A stretch of DNA of 59,028 nt from Leptospira sp. (lineage in GTDB: Bacteria; Spirochaetota; Leptospiria; Leptospirales; Leptospiraceae). Position numbers and translations under genes: made by a program. The first letter of the stretch is position 1, and every line of letters starts with the position of its first letter. The stretch spans positions 8,001 through 67,028 of the forward strand of contig JAPZTS010000036.1 in NCBI GenBank assembly GCA_027533185.1, read 5' to 3'. Shown here piece by piece: positions 36,997 to 45,894 of this stretch. The notes under the pieces are model-generated. The model saw only the letters and a program-made list of their open reading frames with translations, was not told the origin of the DNA and searched no databases.

Positions 36997-38033
36997 TCTG
37001 TTACGCCTAAAAAGAGTTTCTTTAAAAACTCGTTCCCCTCTTTTTCCGATAGAATTTTGATACTATTTCGCAAAGGAGAAATCATTTCCTCACGATTGGG
37101 GAGACAATTCATATAGAGCAAATTCCAAATCTCATCATTGACTGATTTAGGAAAAGTGAATGTGCTACAAATTTCTTTGTAAGATCCTCTTAGGGCAATC
37201 GATTTTGTGGCTTCGAGAACTGCTCTTTCTTTAGGCCCATAACTTCCACTCATTCGGAAGTAACGACTCGAAAGATTATAATCCTCAAGGGATCGGTAGT
37301 ACATCCCCATTAGATACAAAACATCAGCCGTATGGTTGTTAAGAGTTGTTTCATCGCTTATCAAATTTTTTATATATTCCTTGGACGAATCGTCTTTTAA
37401 TTTTAGATTGGCGATCCCAAGATAAATTGGTGAGATTAAAATCCCTGGAACTTTCAAAAGGACCTGTTTGAGAAGCCGGAACTCTTTTCTTTTCATCAAA
37501 ATTACCGAAGTAAACTCAACCAACTTCGGTTGGTTTTGCGAGACTAACCAATCTTCCAATTCCGTCGATGATTCGATATTTGATTTTATGGCCAATAAGT
37601 AAGTGGTATTTAGATCTTTCGAAGAAATCGGTTTATAAAACTCAAGAAGAGCCGACCAGATCCAACTTTTATCGGATGATGCAATGTATCCAGAGTATTT
37701 GGAATTAAGAAATAATCCATCCAGAATTTTGCCATGTTTTTTATAGAGAAAAAATAATCGTGTAACAATCGCTTTTTGGAGTTTACCAGAGGGTTTCTTT
37801 GCTAACGCTTTTTCGTAAAGAGGGATGGCAAAAAGCGTGTTTGACGTTTCCATCTCATAAGCTTCTTCATACAAACTATCTGGTAATATGGGATTGGCTA
37901 AAGTAAGAAAAAAGATAACTACCAGGGAAAAGAAACTCCTAAACTTATCAAAAATTTGCCCGCTAGAAGATTTTAAGAAAGGAATACTACAATATTTAAA
38001 ACTAATATTTATTATGTGACAATGAGCTTTCAC
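36993..38033 (-). CDS. Exported TPR-like protein
   Basis: A 346-residue protein with a hydrophobic segment near 35-50 (FFSLVVIFFLTLANPILP), likely a signal or anchor, so the true start may be later than 38033. The mature part is helical with TPR-like pairs (FAIPLYEKALAKKPSGK; YLMGMYYRSLEDYNLSSRYF). It would scaffold protein contacts in the periplasm. It lies one base after the penicillin-binding-protein stop, so a shared cell-wall context is possible. Confidence 0.55.
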   Translation of the reverse strand: MKAHCHIINISFKYCSIPFLKSSSGQIFDKFRSFFSLVVIFFLTLANPILPDSLYEEAYEMETSNTLFAIPLYEKALAKKPSGKLQKAIVTRLFFLYKKHGKILDGLFLNSKYSGYIASSDKSWIWSALLEFYKPISSKDLNTTYLLAIKSNIESSTELEDWLVSQNQPKLVEFTSVILMKRKEFRLLKQVLLKVPGILISPIYLGIANLKLKDDSSKEYIKNLISDETTLNNHTADVLYLMGMYYRSLEDYNLSSRYFRMSGSYGPKERAVLEATKSIALRGSYKEICSTFTFPKSVNDEIWNLLYMNCLPNREEMISPLRNSIKILSEKEGNEFLKKLFLGVTE

Positions 38034-38034
38034 T

Positions 38035-40659
38035 TTAATACAATCCTTTCATCAAATCTTTGTTTTCAGAAGGGACTGCCTTATGGTCTTCCAAACATTT
38101 TTCTTCGGGTGGGTGGTCTGTGACATAGAGTTCAGACTTAGAGGGACAGTTTGCGGAAGCTTCCTTCCCACTGAGCATACATATTTTATAAGATTTCGCA
38201 TGTGTTGGTAAGGGAAATTCTATCTTTGGTGTTAGGTGATTTTTATCGATTTGAGATAAAATTTCACCCCAAAGAGGTGCGGCAACTGCACCGCCAAGTC
38301 CACTCGGCCCCATTCCAAATTTTGCATCATCATATCCAACCCAAACTGCCAGACTAATATCAGGTCTTGCGCCGACAAACCAAGCATCTTTATAGTCATT
38401 TGTGGTTCCAGTTTTCCCGATCAGATTTCCCGTATAATTTCCGTTACGGACTCCACTCGCCCTCCCACTATCCTGTAAAAGGGATATCATCACCTCGGCT
38501 GTGTCTGGCTTTATGACTTGTCTTTCTATTGGAGTTCTAAGTTTAAATTCGTCGTACGTTCCTGATTCAAAAAGGACTTCACCTCGAGCATTGCGAATCC
38601 TTTGGATTAAATACGGCCTCTTTACACTACCTTGGTTGACAAATCCCGAGAATGCCGTTGCCATTTCCAAAGGAGAGATTTCTAAAGATCCAAGAGCCAC
38701 AGAGAGATCGGGTCTAAATCGTGATTTTTTTTCTTGTTCATTTGGGAAAAAATACTTAGTAAAGTATTGGTCTATCTTTGACATACCAAGTTTTTCCGCA
38801 ATTTGAACTGCAGCCGTATTCTTTGATTTAACAAGAGCTGTGCGAAGACTAATCTCTCCTTCAAAATTTCCATTTAAGTTTTCAGGTGACCATTCCTTTC
38901 CTCCGCCACCTCTATAATAAAGAGGAGCATCCATAATTTTTGTACCCATATGAATCGCACCTGCATCAAAAGCGGAAGCATACAAAATTGCTTTTATAGT
39001 GCTTCCGGTTTGTCGTCTCATCTGAGTTACACGATTGAATTGGTTGTTGCTATGAAATCCTTCACCACCATGCAAAAACAAGATCTCACCTGTATTTGGT
39101 TGGATTCCTACGATTGCCGCCTGGATTCCCGAAGTGTCTTTCTCTGAATCTGTCAAGTCGAGACCGAGAAAGAGATCATTTACTATGGAAATATCATCAA
39201 ATTTTTGTTTTATGGCAAATTCTATACCGGAAGGAGCTAAATTTCGAATCCTTCGTTTTTGGATCTTCCCGGACTTGATAGATTTACTCAAGTAAGTCTT
39301 TACCAATGGACCTATGATCTCTTGCGAACCCCGATCCAAAGTAGTTTCAATCGTATAACCACCATTTTCATAAATATTCTTATCTCCTTCTAGCTGAGAA
39401 AGAACGTATCTCACGTGTTCTGTTACGTACGGAGCGATATCTTGCCTTTGTCCAAAGACAGTTTCATTCGGAGAACGAACGGACAACTTGTGGTAGATCG
39501 AAACAAATTGTTTCTTTTCTAGATTGGGATAGATACCTCTATTTCGGAAGGATACAAGGATGGCACCAACTCTTTGGAAGGAACCTTCTGGATTTTTCAG
39601 AGGAGAAAATTTATTGGGAGCTGATGGTAAAGAAGCGAGCAACACCATCTCTTCCTTTGTGAGTTCTCTAGGATTTTTTTGGAAATAAAACTTTATCCCT
39701 TCTCCAAATCCAAAGGCACCATGACCCAAGTAGACATGATTCATATACAATTCAAGGATTTCTTCTTTGGATAGATAGGACTCAAGGGCAAATGCGAGTT
39801 GCGCCTCTCTCCACTTCCGATTGAGACTCTTCCTTCGGTCGTCAAGAATAATACGAGCTAACTGTTGTGTTATGGTGGAAGCACCTTGTTTATAACTCAA
39901 ATTGATTATGTTTTTTAAACTAGCTCTGAAAATTGCAGAATAGTCGACCCCACCATGGGAAAAGAATTTTTGATCTTCGATATTCAAAAGAATGGAAATC
40001 ATTTCTTCTGGATAATCTGAAAGTTTAAGAGTGGAAGTTCGTTTTTGAAAGATTTCACTCACAACCTCGCCATTGCGATCCAAAATTTTAGTTGGGAGGT
40101 TTTTGGAAAGTTGTGTGATGTAAGCAGGGATTTCTTTTTTTGTTTGTAAGACACCAGCTACAAAGTACGAAAAGAGAACAATAAATAGAAAAAATCCGAT
40201 TACAAAACTAGTGAATACAAACTTTGGAATAGAAAGATTTTTCTTTCCTCGTTTCTTGAGGTTTTGAGTTTGGTATAGATTTTTTGAATACAAACTAACG
40301 TTTGCTTTACGTCTCCATTGAAAGAACTTTAAATCCTCTAGTGTTTTCCAAATCCCCTTAGATTTTATTAACTCATTTTTATTTCCAATCTCTCGTTCGA
40401 AAACCACCTTTCTTTCAAATAGAGGTTTTGGTTTGGACTTGGGTATTTCGTTTCCAAAAATGACAGGTTCCGGCTTTGGGGATTGCGGAATCGTTTGTTC
40501 GATTTCGTATTGGTATTCGTTGAACCGTAAGATTGTTTTTTCTTTACAATGAGCACATGTTAGCTGAAACTTCCCTTGTCTCGGGATGGGCTCAGGGATT
40601 TTGGATGCCTTATTGCAGTGTGGGCATACATATTTTGGGGAAGGTTCTACAGCCAACAT
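38035..40659 (-). CDS. Class A penicillin-binding protein with N-terminal zinc ribbon
   Basis: An 874-residue bifunctional PBP. Residues 12-38 hold CPHCNKA and CAHCKEK, a zinc ribbon not usual in PBP1A. One membrane helix lies at about 150-170. The GT51 transglycosylase has NIEDQKFFSHGGVD, KQGASTITQQLAR and LYMNHVYLGHGAFG. The transpeptidase has the SxxK serine in TGSTIKA, SxN in KSKNTA, and KTGT in GKTGTTNDY. It builds and crosslinks peptidoglycan in the periplasm. The ribbon is cytoplasmic and may bind nucleic acid or a division protein. Confidence 0.85.
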   Translation of the reverse strand: MLAVEPSPKYVCPHCNKASKIPEPIPRQGKFQLTCAHCKEKTILRFNEYQYEIEQTIPQSPKPEPVIFGNEIPKSKPKPLFERKVVFEREIGNKNELIKSKGIWKTLEDLKFFQWRRKANVSLYSKNLYQTQNLKKRGKKNLSIPKFVFTSFVIGFFLFIVLFSYFVAGVLQTKKEIPAYITQLSKNLPTKILDRNGEVVSEIFQKRTSTLKLSDYPEEMISILLNIEDQKFFSHGGVDYSAIFRASLKNIINLSYKQGASTITQQLARIILDDRRKSLNRKWREAQLAFALESYLSKEEILELYMNHVYLGHGAFGFGEGIKFYFQKNPRELTKEEMVLLASLPSAPNKFSPLKNPEGSFQRVGAILVSFRNRGIYPNLEKKQFVSIYHKLSVRSPNETVFGQRQDIAPYVTEHVRYVLSQLEGDKNIYENGGYTIETTLDRGSQEIIGPLVKTYLSKSIKSGKIQKRRIRNLAPSGIEFAIKQKFDDISIVNDLFLGLDLTDSEKDTSGIQAAIVGIQPNTGEILFLHGGEGFHSNNQFNRVTQMRRQTGSTIKAILYASAFDAGAIHMGTKIMDAPLYYRGGGGKEWSPENLNGNFEGEISLRTALVKSKNTAAVQIAEKLGMSKIDQYFTKYFFPNEQEKKSRFRPDLSVALGSLEISPLEMATAFSGFVNQGSVKRPYLIQRIRNARGEVLFESGTYDEFKLRTPIERQVIKPDTAEVMISLLQDSGRASGVRNGNYTGNLIGKTGTTNDYKDAWFVGARPDISLAVWVGYDDAKFGMGPSGLGGAVAAPLWGEILSQIDKNHLTPKIEFPLPTHAKSYKICMLSGKEASANCPSKSELYVTDHPPEEKCLEDHKAVPSENKDLMKGLY

Positions 40660-40674
40660 AGGTTCTCATATTTC

Positions 40675-41553
40675 TTATCGGCTCTTTGTCAAAATTACAA
40701 AATCAGCGATTTTTGCAAATTCCTCGGGGTTTTCCTTTCCCTCGGGAAAACTGGAGAGAACTACAGGATTATGGCCCATTTTTCGCAAACGGAAGGTAAG
40801 CCCCCCTACCCTGTCCGAATGGAACCTTCCGTTTAAGTGGAAAATGGGCAAACCTGTCGAATGCCTTTCCCAGGAAATTGCATCCGCCATTCCCTGGTCC
40901 CAAACGGATTGGGCTAGGAAAAAGTTTTCAGTAGAGTGCAAACTTCCGTGGGAATGCTCGCTCATGAGCTCCCGAAGTCGCGCGACGTATTCCGAAGACT
41001 GAAACGCAGTTAAAAGAGACGGTTCTGGCACCCAAACTCTGGTATGTGGAGGAAAACTCTGATAGGCGATTATCCCTGATTTGGATACTTGGTTTACAAA
41101 CCTTCGGGGTGGATTGGCACAAACCACCTTTAGTTTGTTATCTCTTGCTATTTTTACAAGAGGGAAATAGTCATCTTTGAAGTTTTTCCAGTGGACAGTT
41201 GAATTTAGAAATTGAGATTCCGCAAGTCCATAAAATATAAATTCGTCTGTGATTGTTTGTTGGTCCCTTTCCAACATTTCAAGACTCAAAGTCCGTTTGG
41301 ATTTAGACACCAGTAGGGAATAAAGGTCACGACTCACAGTATGCCCTACTAGATCATCATGCTCTTCACCAAACAGAATGAGTTCGGAGCTTGCGAGCTT
41401 TTCTGCAAGTTCGTCTAACGAAAGTTTCGATCCTGTTTTTGTCTCAATAATCTTATAGGAAACACCGTCTTCTGCTAAAAGAGTTGCGTTCCACACAAGA
41501 GAGAAAATTAGGAAAAGAAACTTCCGTAGATATGGTTTACAAAAGTTTTTCAA
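40675..41553 (-). CDS. ChaN-like exported protein
   Basis: A 292-residue protein with a signal peptide ending near NATLLAED. FGEEHDDLVGHTVSRDLY and the downstream LSLEMLERDQQ match the ChaN/Tiki-type family, in which conserved Glu/His residues bind haem or act as a metalloprotease-like site. It overlaps the glutathione peroxidase gene by 17 bases, so the two are cotranscribed. Haem handling is known for one ChaN only; here it is inference. Confidence 0.7.
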   Translation of the reverse strand: MKNFCKPYLRKFLFLIFSLVWNATLLAEDGVSYKIIETKTGSKLSLDELAEKLASSELILFGEEHDDLVGHTVSRDLYSLLVSKSKRTLSLEMLERDQQTITDEFIFYGLAESQFLNSTVHWKNFKDDYFPLVKIARDNKLKVVCANPPRRFVNQVSKSGIIAYQSFPPHTRVWVPEPSLLTAFQSSEYVARLRELMSEHSHGSLHSTENFFLAQSVWDQGMADAISWERHSTGLPIFHLNGRFHSDRVGGLTFRLRKMGHNPVVLSSFPEGKENPEEFAKIADFVILTKSR

Positions 41554-42079
41554 TCGCTGATGTAAGTTCAGGGCTTTCTGGTTTTACAGAGGATTTGAAA
41601 CGGCCAACGACCTTTCCATCCTTTCCGATGAGAAACTTTTCAAAATTCCAGCCAACCTCACCAGTCTCTTTTGCAGAGCTTGTCAAAAATTCATAAACTG
41701 GATCCTTATCCTTGCCAGTGACCTTTACTTTTTTCATCAGATCAAAGGTAACACCGTAGTTCAATTTACAAAAATCGGCAATCTGAGCCTCTGTTCCAGG
41801 TTCTTGTGCACCAAAATCATTGGAAGGGAAGCCAACAATCTTTAAGCCTTTGTCTTTGTATTTTTTATAGATCGACTCAAGACCTTCATACTGTGGCGTA
41901 TAACCACACTTAGATGCAACATTTACAACGAGCACGGGATGACCCTTGTACTCTGAAAGGGAAACCTCTTTCCCTTGGATGGAAACGGACTTATATTCAT
42001 GGAATGACATTTTTTTACCTCCAGCAAGTAAAGGTATACCAGCTAGAATCAAAAATAAACTCAAAACTTTTCTTTGCAC
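41537..42079 (-). CDS. Exported glutathione-peroxidase-family protein
   Basis: A 180-residue Cys-type GPx with a signal peptide (IPLLAGGKK) and the peroxidatic Cys58 in NVASKCGYTPQYEGL. FPSNDFGAQEP replaces the usual FPCNQFG, so that middle cysteine is Ser, but the resolving Cys in ADFCKLNYGV is kept; GWNFEKFL supplies the Trp/Asn of the active site. It probably reduces peroxides with thioredoxin in the periplasm. A GTG start at 42079 follows GGAGGG by 6 bases. Confidence 0.85.
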   Translation of the reverse strand: MQRKVLSLFLILAGIPLLAGGKKMSFHEYKSVSIQGKEVSLSEYKGHPVLVVNVASKCGYTPQYEGLESIYKKYKDKGLKIVGFPSNDFGAQEPGTEAQIADFCKLNYGVTFDLMKKVKVTGKDKDPVYEFLTSSAKETGEVGWNFEKFLIGKDGKVVGRFKSSVKPESPELTSAIEKLL

Positions 42080-42106
42080 AAGTTACCCTCCTGTTTTTCT
42101 TAGACT

Positions 42107-42973
42107 ATGGGAGCCCTCTTTTTTGCTCTAGGGAGCGAAGCAAAACCCTGGATTCAAATCACAAATGCCAAACCCGCAAAGGAAAATTCCAGATTCCGAA
42201 GGTTTGAAAGTCCAGATGCAACCATTTTCATCACAGGAATTGGTAAAATGTCTATGGCACTCGCGGTTGCGGAATTTGCGCTTTCTTTGCCAAAAGAAGA
42301 GCGAATCCAATCCAAAATCTGGAATTTGGGAATTGCTGGTTCAACTACCAAATCCTTTTCGTTAGGTGATTTTTTTTGGATTAACAAACTCACAGATCAA
42401 TCCTTAAAAAAAGACTACTATCCCGAAAGATGGCAATCTTCTTCTTTTGCAAACGAATCCAATCTGCTAACCGTTGACCATCCCATCTCACGGAGTCCAG
42501 ACAAATCGGGTTTCACCACCGCCACTGGAGACATTTTAGAAAATTACAAACTCATCGATATGGAGGCTTCCGGATTTTTTTTTGCGGCGGAAATGTATTT
42601 TCCAATGGAAAACATTCAAATTGGAAAGATAGTCTCCGATCATTTAGAAGGTACATTTTGTACAGAAGAATCGGTTGAAGCTATGTTAGGCAATCATACG
42701 CCAAAACTTCTTGAAGAATGGAAAGAAAAACTTCCCGATTGGGAGAAAGACCCGCTAACAGGAGAAATTTGGAATTCGATCCTAGAAACATCTAGAACGT
42801 TTCAGTTTACAGAATCCATGGTTCATGAATTGAAGCGAGCGGTTCGTTATTTTTTACTCACCCATCCCAACCAAAAAATTCCGTATCTGGAAATCCCAAG
42901 CACCAGCGAACCGATGGAAAAGAGAGTGGTAAAACAAATTTTTGAGAGCTGGAAAACTCTTCTCTATGCTTAG
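42107..42973 (+). CDS. Nucleoside-phosphorylase-superfamily protein
   Basis: A 288-residue protein with features of the MTA/SAH nucleosidase and purine phosphorylase fold: FITGIGKMSMALAVAEF, WNLGIAGST, and KLIDMEASGFFFAAE, where the Met-Glu pair is the ribose-binding motif. The C-terminal 100 residues are extra. It may cleave a nucleoside or hydrolyse a nucleotide base. Its end overlaps the radical SAM gene, suggesting joint use in DNA or nucleoside repair, which is inference. Confidence 0.7.
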   Translation: MGALFFALGSEAKPWIQITNAKPAKENSRFRRFESPDATIFITGIGKMSMALAVAEFALSLPKEERIQSKIWNLGIAGSTTKSFSLGDFFWINKLTDQSLKKDYYPERWQSSSFANESNLLTVDHPISRSPDKSGFTTATGDILENYKLIDMEASGFFFAAEMYFPMENIQIGKIVSDHLEGTFCTEESVEAMLGNHTPKLLEEWKEKLPDWEKDPLTGEIWNSILETSRTFQFTESMVHELKRAVRYFLLTHPNQKIPYLEIPSTSEPMEKRVVKQIFESWKTLLYA

Positions 42974-43964
42974 ATCCTTTTCTCATATCTATATCGAAGA
43001 CTCGATCCTTACCCACCCTCGCACCCAATCCATCCTTTCCAAGTTCAAAAATGCGAATGTAATTCCCATCAAACACTACAAAGATGTATTCAATCGCAAA
43101 AACCAAAACTTCACGCTTCAAAAATCCAAACCCAATCTAATCTTGGCAAAAAAGACAGATCATTTTTTATACCCTGGCAGTGGGTTTTCTCCCAATTTTT
43201 CTTACGAACATTTTTATTACAATACGCTTGCTCTCAACTGTATCTATGATTGTGAATACTGTTATTTGCAAGGGATGTTTTCTTCCGCAAATCTCGTGTT
43301 ATTTGTGAATTGGGAAGATTTTTTCCAAGCAACTGATGCATTTTTGGAAAAAAACAAATCACTGTATTTGGCCCTTTCCTATGATACGGATCTCTTGGCG
43401 ATGGAATCCTTTTTTCCAGCAACAACTGCCTGGATGGAATATGCCAGATCAAGAAATAACCTAACAATAGAAATCCGAACTAAATCTGCAAACTTCCGAG
43501 GAATCCAAAACCAATCCCCGATACCCAATGCGATCCTTGCCTGGACTCTGAGTCCAGAACGAATTACAAAAGAGATCGAACACAAAACTCCTGGCCTATC
43601 CGCGAGATTAGATTCCATTCGAGAAGCAAGCGAAAGAGGATGGAAGGTGCGGCTCTGCCTGGATCCGATTCTTCGAACAAAAATTTGGAAAGAAGATTAT
43701 AAAGACTTAGCCGAAAAAATTAAGTCTCATCTCAATCCCACAAATATCACCGAACTGAGTATAGGTGGTTTTAGAATGAATTTGGACTTTTTAAAGGAAA
43801 TGCAACAAAAGAGAAAGGACTCTGCAGTCCTATTTTATCCATACGAACGCTCCAATCAAATTGCCACCTACCCATCTCTTGAAACCAAAGAGATGTTAGA
43901 TTATGTAACAAATCTATTTTTGGATTGGGTTCCCAAAGAAAAAATCCAAGTGAGTTTTGGGTGA
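42966..43964 (+). CDS. Spore-photoproduct-lyase-like radical SAM protein
   Basis: A 332-residue radical SAM protein from the ATG at 42966, which overlaps the stop of the upstream gene; a TTG at 42942 is also in frame. The 4Fe-4S motif is CIYDCEYCYLQG (CxxxCxxC). The pattern around it (FYYNTLALN before, FFPATTAWMEYAR and IEIRTKSANF after) is that of the SplB group, which repairs spore photoproduct. Leptospira do not sporulate, so the true lesion is unknown. No catalytic C-terminal Cys of the SplB type is seen near the end. Family confident, function not. Confidence 0.78.
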   Translation: MLRSFSHIYIEDSILTHPRTQSILSKFKNANVIPIKHYKDVFNRKNQNFTLQKSKPNLILAKKTDHFLYPGSGFSPNFSYEHFYYNTLALNCIYDCEYCYLQGMFSSANLVLFVNWEDFFQATDAFLEKNKSLYLALSYDTDLLAMESFFPATTAWMEYARSRNNLTIEIRTKSANFRGIQNQSPIPNAILAWTLSPERITKEIEHKTPGLSARLDSIREASERGWKVRLCLDPILRTKIWKEDYKDLAEKIKSHLNPTNITELSIGGFRMNLDFLKEMQQKRKDSAVLFYPYERSNQIATYPSLETKEMLDYVTNLFLDWVPKEKIQVSFG

Positions 43965-43997
43965 CGGGGTGGAAACGATTATTAAATTTACGAAAGT

Positions 43998-45134
43998 TTA
44001 GATCATTTGTTCCAATTTACAAAACTCTTCGAAAGGTAGAATCGAAATTCGATCAGAGATTTGAGAATTCATATTGCCTAAATGCACTTGATAGAACATT
44101 GGAATCTCTGTTCGCTCCGCAAAATAGGGAATCGATCTTGAAAGTGCCTTATCTGAAAACTTACATTCAACTGCAAATAATGGTTTGAGATTTTTTAAAA
44201 CAACGAAGTCCACTTCCCTCTTATCCGTGTCCCGTATATAACGAAGCTCCATTTTAAAACCTTCTACATCTTCCAAGTAATGACAATACTTTAACAGTTG
44301 ACATGCGACCATATTTTCAAATCGAATACCTGGTTCTTCCACTTGGCTAAAATCCCACATATACAATTTTTGTTCTTTTTTCACTGCTCGTATTTTGGGC
44401 GACCCATAAGGTGAAACCAAAAAAGAATAGTATAACGAATCTAAGATCTGAATCCACCTTTTACAGGTCTTAAAATCGATTTGCAAATCTTCAGCTAACG
44501 ACTTAAAGGAAAGAGGTGATCCTACTCGCCTTGGCAACTCTTCAGCAAGTAATTGTATCTTGCCAATATCTGATACGTTTGCTAAATCTCGTAAATCCGT
44601 TCGAATTAATTTATTGACTCTTTCTAAGTGCCATCTCCTTAAAAATTTTTCGTCTTTTTTATGAAAGCTTTCAGGAAACCCACCAAAGTCAAAAAGTCTT
44701 TGTAAATTTGACTTAGAGTTCCCAACCTCATTTAATGTATATGGATGAAGTCGATAGTAATAATATCGACCAATCATGGAGTCTCCGCCTTTGCAAAAAT
44801 GATCAAGTCTAGCGGAACCAGTTATTAAAAAAGAATGTGTGTTTTTCAAGGTGTCATACAATCCCTTGACCAAGTTTCGCCAATTTTTGAATTTAAGAAT
44901 TTCATCTAGCACGATGAGTTTCTCAGTTCTAGGCCATTCTTTATTTTTAATTTTCTTCTGGTGGATTGGGTCATCCCAATTTAAATATGCAGGGTGTTCA
45001 TCTTTGTATTTGTGAATTAGGGCTTGCGAAAGCGTGGTTTTTCCTACTTGTCTGGGACCACCCAAAAAAACCATTCTATCCTTTAAATCTTCCTTAATCT
45101 TTGCCGAAAGATACCTGGTGAATATTTTGGACAT
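43998..45134 (-). CDS. AAA ATPase with DUF4143 domain
   Basis: A 378-residue ATPase of the AAA_14/DUF4143 type. Walker A is GGPRQVGKTT, Walker B EKLIVLDEI, and LITGSARLD follows as sensor. The middle has a winged-helix-like SFKSLAEDLQIDFKTCKRWI. The C-terminal third has REVDFVVLKNLKPLFAVECKF, the restriction-nuclease-like E/D-x(n)-E-x-K pattern of DUF4143. Functions of the group are not settled. A 26-bp palindrome lies 3 bases upstream of the start, and a 65-bp piece of this gene is duplicated at 46539-46603. Confidence 0.75.
   Translation of the reverse strand: MSKIFTRYLSAKIKEDLKDRMVFLGGPRQVGKTTLSQALIHKYKDEHPAYLNWDDPIHQKKIKNKEWPRTEKLIVLDEILKFKNWRNLVKGLYDTLKNTHSFLITGSARLDHFCKGGDSMIGRYYYYRLHPYTLNEVGNSKSNLQRLFDFGGFPESFHKKDEKFLRRWHLERVNKLIRTDLRDLANVSDIGKIQLLAEELPRRVGSPLSFKSLAEDLQIDFKTCKRWIQILDSLYYSFLVSPYGSPKIRAVKKEQKLYMWDFSQVEEPGIRFENMVACQLLKYCHYLEDVEGFKMELRYIRDTDKREVDFVVLKNLKPLFAVECKFSDKALSRSIPYFAERTEIPMFYQVHLGNMNSQISDRISILPFEEFCKLEQMI
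44838..44902. repeat. 65-bp direct repeat, copy 1 (inside the ATPase gene)
   Basis: Matches 46539-46603 with about three differences in 65 bases. This copy is inside the DUF4143 ATPase coding region and is the likely source; the other lies in non-coding DNA. Confidence 0.88.
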
Positions 45135-45137
45135 AAG

Positions 45138-45163
45138 TCCACTTTACTCATGAGTAAAGTGGA
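45138..45163. promoter_or_regulatory. 26-bp perfect palindrome at the ATPase start
   Basis: TCCACTTTACTCA followed by TGAGTAAAGTGGA is perfectly symmetric with no spacer, and ends 3 bases before the ATPase start codon. Perfect symmetry of this length is unlikely by chance. It could be an operator bound by the ATPase's own winged helix, or a leader hairpin that hides the ribosome-binding region. Confidence 0.7.
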
Positions 45164-45217
45164 GTCAATTCCATTTTTATTGACGACCAGTGGTTATACC
45201 TTTGTAGGTTGAATCAT

Positions 45218-45876
45218 TTACGATCCACTCGTACCTAACTGCGAAGTAAAATCTTTCGCTTTCAGACCAAACTTAGCGAGGATGTTGTTATACGCATTGA
45301 TGGTGTTCGTGGACATATTGCCCGTCTCTCCCATTTGGTATTGGAGTCTTGGATATACACATACTTACTTACCTAGATCAGAATCCCAACTACCAGCAGG
45401 AATTCCTCTTTTCGGTCAGAAGCAACAATCACTTTTTCACCGTAATCGGAATGCTGGTTAACACCTTGTGTTCCTAAGATGATGTCTCCGCTATCAAAGC
45501 CAGCACCATCCTTTAGAACCAACTGTTTTCTCGGCGGATTTCCGGGTAATTCTTGAGTAGAGAATTCTGGTGCACCGCTTGGATACAACGATTCATTGAT
45601 GAATTTTAGATTGGATTGGGTATACTGATCAACCAAAACTTTTGGATTGTGGAACTTTGCATCCTTATCCGCTTTCGCATCCTGGGAACGATCCAAATGA
45701 TCCAATACAATGATTTTGCTCGAGGTATACTTGTTCTCAATCGCATCCCTTGCCTCATCTCTACTTTTTTCAATTTTACTGATATCTTCTTTCCACTTTT
45801 TTACCTTGTCAAGATCCGTTTTTTTGGCGCTATCCTGAATTGTCTCAATTTCTTTTAGATTGACAATTATAACCAA
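45218..45876 (-). pseudogene. Broken C-terminal tip of a large carrier-type protein
   Basis: The open part (45373-45876) begins abruptly in the toxin-antitoxin promoter and reads coiled-coil then SGDIILGTQGVNQHSDYGEK. Just after EKVIVASDRK the sensible reading moves to another frame (RGIPAGSWDSDLGK), and a TAAGTAAGT (45364-45372) brings a stop; removing one 4-base copy would give GKYVYIQDSNTKWE. A later stretch (MGETGNMSTNTINAYNNIL) reads to a stop at 45218 in yet another frame. So this is a decayed protein end, cut by the toxin-antitoxin module on one side and by frameshifts within. Family of the tip unknown. Confidence 0.7.
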
Positions 45877-45889
45877 CGGGGTTATAATT
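45860..45889 (+). promoter_or_regulatory. Consensus promoter with overlapping operator for the toxin-antitoxin pair
   Basis: TTGACA (45860-45865), a 17-base spacer, then TATAAT (45883-45888): both hexamers match the sigma-70 consensus exactly. An inverted repeat AATTATAACC-AACGG-GGTTATAATT (45865-45889, 10-bp perfect arms) covers the spacer and the -10 box, as expected for autoregulation by the antitoxin. Transcription would begin at about the GTG of the toxin gene, so the message may have no leader. Confidence 0.85.
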
Positions 45890-45894
45890 AGATT

